Shown one piece after another: positions 60,217 to 64,000 of a stretch of 64,000 nucleotides of DNA (positions are counted from its first letter, which is position 1; the number at the start of each line of letters is the position of its first letter). The DNA is taken from the NCBI RefSeq assembly GCF_000585375.1, contig NZ_KK073874.1, forward strand, positions 2,108,001 to 2,172,000, read 5' to 3'. Below the pieces are notes generated by a model, which was not told the origin of the DNA, ran no database searches, and was given only the letters and a program-made list of their open reading frames with translations. The DNA comes from Cryptosporangium arvum DSM 44712. Its GTDB lineage: Bacteria > Actinomycetota > Actinomycetes > Mycobacteriales > Cryptosporangiaceae. The position numbers were made by a program, and so were the translations under genes.

Positions 60217-61026
60217 CTACCGGTAGCTCGCGACCAGCGCGGTCACGACGAGGGTCCAGCCGTTGGACATGACGAACAGCAGAAGCTTGAACGGCAGCGA
60301 CACCATCACCGGCGGCAGCATCATCATGCCCAGCGACATCAGCGACGCCGACACGACCATGTCGACGACGATGAACGGCAGGAAGATGACGAAGCCGATG
60401 ATGAACGCGGCACGCAGCTCGGACAGCACGAACGCGGGGATCAGCACCGGCAGCGAGACGTCGTCCTTGTTCTTCGGCCTGGGCTTGTCGGCGACCCGGT
60501 TCATCAGCGCGATCTCGTCCTTGCGGGTGTGCTTGAGCATGAACTCGCGCAGCGGCTGGACGCCGTCCTGGAACGCCTCGGTCTGACTCTTGGTGCCTTT
60601 CAGGTACGGCTGGACGCCCTGCGAGTTCACCTGGCTGAGCACCGGCGTCATGATGAAGATGCTGATGAACAGCGCGAGGCCGGCCAGGACCTGGTTCGGC
60701 GGGATCGTCTGCAGCCCGAGCGCGTTGCGGATGATGCTCAGCACGACGAAGACCTTCGTGAAGCACGTACAGAGCAGCATCACCGACGGGGCGATCGAGA
60801 GCACGGTCAGCGCGATCAGCAGCGTCACCGCGGTGCTGGGCTTACCGTTCGGGCCGTTGTTGACGTTCACCGTCACCTGACCGCCCGGTGGCACCGGGGG
60901 AGTGGGTGCGGCCGGTTCGACCACCGGGGTGCTCAGCGGGGCCGCGGGCGCGGGAGCCGGATCGCCCCAGATGACCAGGGCGATGACGAAGCCGAGGAGC
61001 AGTAGCCCCGCCGCCCGACGTCTCAT
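60217..61026 (-). CDS. fliP: flagellar export gate protein FliP
   Basis: A 269-residue protein with N-terminal signal peptide (LLLLGFVIALVIWG) and Pro-rich spacer. Its core has the family hallmarks SIAPSVMLLCTCFTKVFVVLSIIRNALGLQTIPPNQVLAGLALFISIF and SELRAAFIIGFVIFLPFIVVDMVVSASLMSLGMMMLPP. FliP forms the pore of the gate with FliQ and FliR. ATG 61026 overlaps fliO by four bases. Confidence 0.97.
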   Translation of the reverse strand: MRRRAAGLLLLGFVIALVIWGDPAPAPAAPLSTPVVEPAAPTPPVPPGGQVTVNVNNGPNGKPSTAVTLLIALTVLSIAPSVMLLCTCFTKVFVVLSIIRNALGLQTIPPNQVLAGLALFISIFIMTPVLSQVNSQGVQPYLKGTKSQTEAFQDGVQPLREFMLKHTRKDEIALMNRVADKPRPKNKDDVSLPVLIPAFVLSELRAAFIIGFVIFLPFIVVDMVVSASLMSLGMMMLPPVMVSLPFKLLLFVMSNGWTLVVTALVASYR

Positions 61027-61544
61027 CGTTGGCGACTCGCGCCGAATTTGGGGGGCAGGGTGCGGACGAAGCCGACCACCTGCGACCAGGTCGCCGGGGA
61101 CAGCACCGACCCGGCCAGCGGCCCCGGCGCGGACTCGCGCGCGGCGTGGCGCGCCCCGCGGGCGGGCCGGGCCCGCACCGGGCGGGGCCGGTCCGGGTCG
61201 GCCGGTGCGGGGGAGACCGGCGCCCGGTCCTCGGGCCCCGAGGAGAGCACGTCGCCGACGTGGTCCGCGAGCACCGCCGAGAACGGAGCCGACCGTTCGA
61301 ACGCGGCGAGCGGAGCTTCGGTGAGGTACGTGACCTGGGCGTCGGTCACCCCGAGCACCAGGGCCCGGTCGTCGACCTTGACGACGGCCACCGACGCGCC
61401 GCGGCTCAGCTGCTGGCGGGAGAGCACGGCGAGCGACGAGAGACCGCGCCCGCCCGGGCCGCGACGCACCAGCCGGGCCAGACCCCACATCAGCAGGAGC
61501 ACGACGGCCAGCGAGAACACCGCGCGGAGCGTGGCTTCGATCAT
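61023..61544 (-). CDS. fliO: flagellar biosynthesis protein FliO
   Basis: A 173-residue protein with a single N-terminal membrane helix (LRAVFSLAVVLLLMWGLARLVRR) and a FliO domain of short beta strands (LAVLSRQQLSRGASVAVVKVDDRALVLGV). A charged, Pro/Arg-rich tail follows. FliO helps FliP assemble. The family is poorly conserved, so position between fliN and fliP (four-base overlaps with both) carries much of the call. Confidence 0.9.
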   Translation of the reverse strand: MIEATLRAVFSLAVVLLLMWGLARLVRRGPGGRGLSSLAVLSRQQLSRGASVAVVKVDDRALVLGVTDAQVTYLTEAPLAAFERSAPFSAVLADHVGDVLSSGPEDRAPVSPAPADPDRPRPVRARPARGARHAARESAPGPLAGSVLSPATWSQVVGFVRTLPPKFGASRQR

Positions 61545-62296
61545 GAGCCGGAGGGCCGATCGCTGTCCGGCGTGATGATCTCGGTGACCCGGATCCCGAA
61601 GTTCTCGTCGATGACCACGACCTCGCCGCGGCCGATCATGCGCCCGTTGACCAGCAGGTCGGCCGGGCTGCCGGCCAGCCGGTCCAGTTCGACGACCGAG
61701 CCCGGCGTCAGCGAGAGCAGGTCGCGCACGGTCATCCGGGTCTGGCCCAGCTCCGCGGTGACGTCCATCTCGACGCCGTGCAGCAGGTCCAGCCCGTGTT
61801 GCATCGGTGCCGGCGCCCCACCACCCCCGCCGCCCGAGGCGATGCTGGTCACCGACGTGATCAGCAGGCCGATCAGCGCCCGGACCCCGCTGTCGTCGCT
61901 GAGCAGCACGAACGCGGCGTCGCCGGATTCCGAGAGCGCGGTGAGCCCGGCCTCCAGGTCGGGCACCGGGATGCCCTGCTCGACGATGACCGCGCCGAGC
62001 GTCCCGGCGGCGGCCTCGGCGACCGGCTGGAGGGCCTGGGTGAGGTCGAGCGCGCCCATCGGGCTCTCGGCCAGCGCGTCGACGAGATCCTGGCTGACCG
62101 CGACCAGGAGCTGACCCTGGGCGGCGCCGGAGAAGCTGGCGAGGACACCCTGACCGACCAGACCACCGCTGTCCGGGACGACCTGCGGCTCACCGGCGGT
62201 GAGCGGGTCGACCGCAGGCAGCAGCGGCAACGCCGCGGTGGCGGCGGCGCCGACCCGCGCGAGCACACTCGCCGCGGCCTCCGTGGATGCGGTCAA
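61541..62296 (-). CDS. fliN: flagellar motor switch protein FliN/FliY
   Basis: A 251-residue switch protein. The C-terminal SpoA/FliN domain (about 170-245) has GVEMDVTAELGQTRMTVRDLLSLTPGSVVELDRLAGSPADLLVNGRMIGRGEVVV. The N-terminal 150 residues resemble a CheC-like fold (VLASFSGAAQGQLLVAVSQDLVDAL, ALQPVAEAAAGTLG), as in Bacillus FliY, but the active-site ExxN reads EAAA. It probably retains structural but not phosphatase activity. TTG 62296 gives a four-base overlap with fliM. GTG 62335 is the alternative. Confidence 0.92.
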   Translation of the reverse strand: MTASTEAAASVLARVGAAATAALPLLPAVDPLTAGEPQVVPDSGGLVGQGVLASFSGAAQGQLLVAVSQDLVDALAESPMGALDLTQALQPVAEAAAGTLGAVIVEQGIPVPDLEAGLTALSESGDAAFVLLSDDSGVRALIGLLITSVTSIASGGGGGGAPAPMQHGLDLLHGVEMDVTAELGQTRMTVRDLLSLTPGSVVELDRLAGSPADLLVNGRMIGRGEVVVIDENFGIRVTEIITPDSDRPSGS

Positions 62297-63249
62297 CGCC
62301 TGGCGTCCTCTCTCGGGGGATCGACGACCAGACACGCCAGCCGCGCCCCGTGGTTACCGGGGACGGCGTGGGCCAGCGTGATGCCGTTGGTGCTGACCGT
62401 GAGGGGCCGGTTGACCGGGTGGCCGAGGGAGACCACGTCGCCCGGCTCGAGCGCGACGATCTGCTCCGGGTACATCTGGGTCGTGCCGAACCGCACGACC
62501 ACCGGCAGCTTCGCGCCCAGCAGACCGCCGGTGAGGTTGCGCAGCGCCAGGTCCTTGGCCATCCGCTCGGCCGGGGTCAGCGCGGTCGCCTCGTCCGCCT
62601 TCTGCAGCGCCTGCATCACCGCCGCGAACGGCAGGCACATCGTGGCGATGCACTCCTGGCTGCCGACCTTCATCTCCAGCGACACGACGACCATCGGGTC
62701 CGACGGCGCCGCGGCCTGCGCGAACTGGGGGTTGTACTCGATCGCGCCCGCCTTCGGCTCGATCTTCTTGACGGTGTCGAACGAGTACCGGAACTCGCCC
62801 AGGATCCGGTCGAGCAGCCCCCGGAACAGGACCGTCTCGATCTCTGAGAGCTCGCGCTGCGGCTGCGCCCCGCCCGGCCCGCCGAGCAGGTGGTCGATGC
62901 ACGCCAGCGCCATGTCGACCGGGATCTCGAGCAGCGTGATGCCGGGCAGCGGGGAGAGCGTCACCATCGTGAGCAGCGTCGGGTTGCCGATCTGGGCGAT
63001 GTACTCGTCGTAGCTGAGCTGCTCGATCGAGACCAGGCTGACCTGGGAGATCGCCCGCAGGCTCGAGGTGAGCAGCGTCGTGTACTGCCGGGCGAACGTC
63101 TCGTAGGTCATCTGCAGCGTCCGGGCGTGCTCCCGGGACAGCTTCGTCGGCCGACGGAAGTCGTACGGCTGCGGACCGGCGCCCTTGGATCGCCGCGACA
63201 GCCGGCCGGCGGTGCGGGGGGCGCCGGCGGGCGCGGACGACGAAGTCAC
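62293..63249 (-). CDS. fliM: flagellar motor switch protein FliM
   Basis: A 318-residue C-ring protein. The CheC-like middle domain has LSYDEYIAQIGNPTLLTMVTL, IDHLLGGPGGAQP (the GGxG FliG-binding loop) and SEIETVLFRGLLDRILGEF. The C-terminal SpoA domain is MYPEQIVALEPGDVVSLGHPVNRPLTV. The CheY-binding N-terminal peptide LSQxEIDALL is not evident, and the N-terminus is basic and disordered. GTG 63249 starts the protein, four bases over fliN and 76 bases after the fliL stop. Confidence 0.95.
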   Translation of the reverse strand: MTSSSAPAGAPRTAGRLSRRSKGAGPQPYDFRRPTKLSREHARTLQMTYETFARQYTTLLTSSLRAISQVSLVSIEQLSYDEYIAQIGNPTLLTMVTLSPLPGITLLEIPVDMALACIDHLLGGPGGAQPQRELSEIETVLFRGLLDRILGEFRYSFDTVKKIEPKAGAIEYNPQFAQAAAPSDPMVVVSLEMKVGSQECIATMCLPFAAVMQALQKADEATALTPAERMAKDLALRNLTGGLLGAKLPVVVRFGTTQMYPEQIVALEPGDVVSLGHPVNRPLTVSTNGITLAHAVPGNHGARLACLVVDPPREDARR

Positions 63250-63325
63250 GTCGGCCCGATCGGACGTGAGCCTTGGTTTCTGAGAAGAATGCCCTGTATG
63301 TGATTGTGAACGGCGATAGCGCTCG

Positions 63326-63790
63326 TCACTGGATGACGAACTCCGTGAAGTACACCGCCATCACGTATTCGAGTTTCTCCTCGGTGTAGGCCTTGACCAC
63401 CTTCTCGGTCAGCTCGGCCTTCTCCGCTTCGCGCTGCTTGTTCGTGGACAACTCGGCCACTTCCAGGTTGCTGAACTGCGAGATGACGATGTCCAGGGCC
63501 TTGCTGGTGTCCACGGCCTCGACGGCGTTCGTCGTGGTCTGGAGCGCGATGGCGATCTTCAGGTAGTGCCCGTCGGCCAGGTTGACCGTGATGGCCTCGG
63601 CCACCACGACGGCGCTCGGAGTCGGCTCGGGATGAGCGTTCTCCTCGCCGGAGTGGGCGAAGAAGGCGAAGTAGGCGCCGACGCCACCGCCGCCGAGCAC
63701 CACCACCGCGGCCACGATGATGATGATGAGCAGCTTCTTCTTGCCGCCCTTCTTCTTCTCGTCTTTTTCGTCCTTGTCGTCCTTAGCCAT
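63326..63790 (-). CDS. fliL: flagellar basal body-associated protein FliL
   Basis: A 154-residue single-pass protein. A lysine-rich cytoplasmic start (KDDKDEKDEKKKGGKKK) and membrane helix (LLIIIIVAAVVVLGGGGVGAYFAFF) precede a periplasmic-type domain with VNLADGHYLKIAIALQTT and YTEEKLEYVMAVYFTEFVIQ. FliL associates with the stator. Placement before fliM and after motB is canonical. ATG 63790. Confidence 0.95.
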   Translation of the reverse strand: MAKDDKDEKDEKKKGGKKKLLIIIIVAAVVVLGGGGVGAYFAFFAHSGEENAHPEPTPSAVVVAEAITVNLADGHYLKIAIALQTTTNAVEAVDTSKALDIVISQFSNLEVAELSTNKQREAEKAELTEKVVKAYTEEKLEYVMAVYFTEFVIQ

Positions 63791-63875
63791 CGCACGTCCT
63801 GGTCGTCATTTTTCGCACTTTAGTGGTGTGAATCGGTCTCCGTCGAGCTATCGGGGCTCGTGGCGGACCGGGGCC

Positions 63876-64000
63876 TCAGATCGCTTTCGCGGCGGCCGGC
63901 AGCAGCGAGCTGGTGTCGTCGGGCAGATCGGAGAGCACGATGATCTCCACCCGGCGATTCAGCTTGACCGAGCGGACGTCGCTCGGGCTGATCAGCGGTT
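63876..64000 (-). CDS. motB: flagellar motor protein MotB, C-terminal end (cut by window edge)
   Basis: The last 41 codons of an OmpA-like peptidoglycan-binding stator protein: LISPSDVRSVKLNRRVEIIVLSD, with the family's N-R-R-V-E-I, followed by the tail LPDDTSSLLPAAAKAI. Its position upstream of fliL fits MotB. The protein's N-terminus lies outside the window. Confidence 0.85.
   Translation of the reverse strand, partial: PLISPSDVRSVKLNRRVEIIVLSDLPDDTSSLLPAAAKAI

Noticed and set aside
63791-63875. A FliA-type promoter before fliL (CCCGATAG at 63855-63848 on the minus strand)
   Set aside because: No CTCA-like element lies 15-17 bases upstream, and fliL is probably read through from motB.

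Overview
The window is chromosomal DNA of very high GC content (about 70% by eye). GTG starts are frequent, neighbouring genes often overlap by ATGA or GTGA, and nearly every gene has long antisense shadow frames. The gene repertoire is that of a motile actinobacterium: coproporphyrin-type haem genes hemE, hemY and hemQ, DUF3000 next to hemE, RNase D, a LigD-type polymerase, a large flagellar export/switch operon and a complete chemotaxis operon. Promoter-like elements near the motility genes resemble the FliA-type element I recall from Actinoplanes, so a zoosporic, sporangiate actinomycete (Micromonosporaceae, Cryptosporangiaceae or Kineosporiaceae type) is plausible. The genus cannot be fixed from the sequence.

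Layout. 1-4.7 kb: two tandem STM4015-like leucine-rich proteins, an FMN reductase/flavin reductase pair and an Hsp70-membrane-WD40 fusion. 4.9-8.6 kb: the glycolytic operon gap-pgk-tpiA, closed by a strong hairpin and followed by a thiamine pyrophosphokinase-like gene. 8.6-12.1 kb: a four-gene ABC-2 exporter operon. 12.3-13.6 kb: two Uma2-family nuclease genes. 13.8-17.1 kb: a fadB/fadA beta-oxidation pair. 17.2-20 kb: a ZTP riboswitch driving glyA, then convergent rnd. 20.1-22.3 kb: a membrane-anchored trypsin-like protease and a look-alike coiled-coil membrane protein. 22.3-28.1 kb: DUF3000, hemE, a DUF4349 lipoprotein, hemY, hemQ and msrB. 28.2-41.4 kb: mixed metabolic and repair genes, namely a secreted nuclease-like protein with degenerate active site, a cyclopropane synthase-like enzyme, a LigD polymerase domain, hydrolases, an ATP-dependent DNA ligase, a RibD-C reductase, ZapE, a CHASE3 histidine kinase and a response regulator.

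41.5-49.7 kb is a chemotaxis operon on the plus strand: cheA-cheW-unknown-unknown-cheB-cheR-cheY-cheX-cheY-cheX/C-like. No chemoreceptor or cheD is present in the window. 51.4-64 kb is a flagellar operon on the minus strand, read motB-fliL-fliM-fliN-fliO-fliP-fliQ-fliR-flhB, then flhA, a highly modified flhF-like gene and a small membrane protein. A divergent EAL-HDOD signalling gene sits between flhB and flhA.

The two motility blocks appear to be tied together by a shared promoter element. CTCA, 16 bases, then a GCCGATAA-like octamer occurs before cheA, cheB and flhA, and a variant stands before the EAL-HDOD gene. The most unusual contents are the FlhF-like protein, which seems to have lost its P-loop and gained five tandem-repeat linkers, and the interleaved CheY and CheC/CheX-like genes. 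Also notable are the apparently inactive secreted nuclease, the Hsp70-WD40 fusion and the riboswitch. There is no mobile element, prophage, CRISPR array, tRNA or rRNA that I can support, and no stretch over 300 bases lacks a gene.
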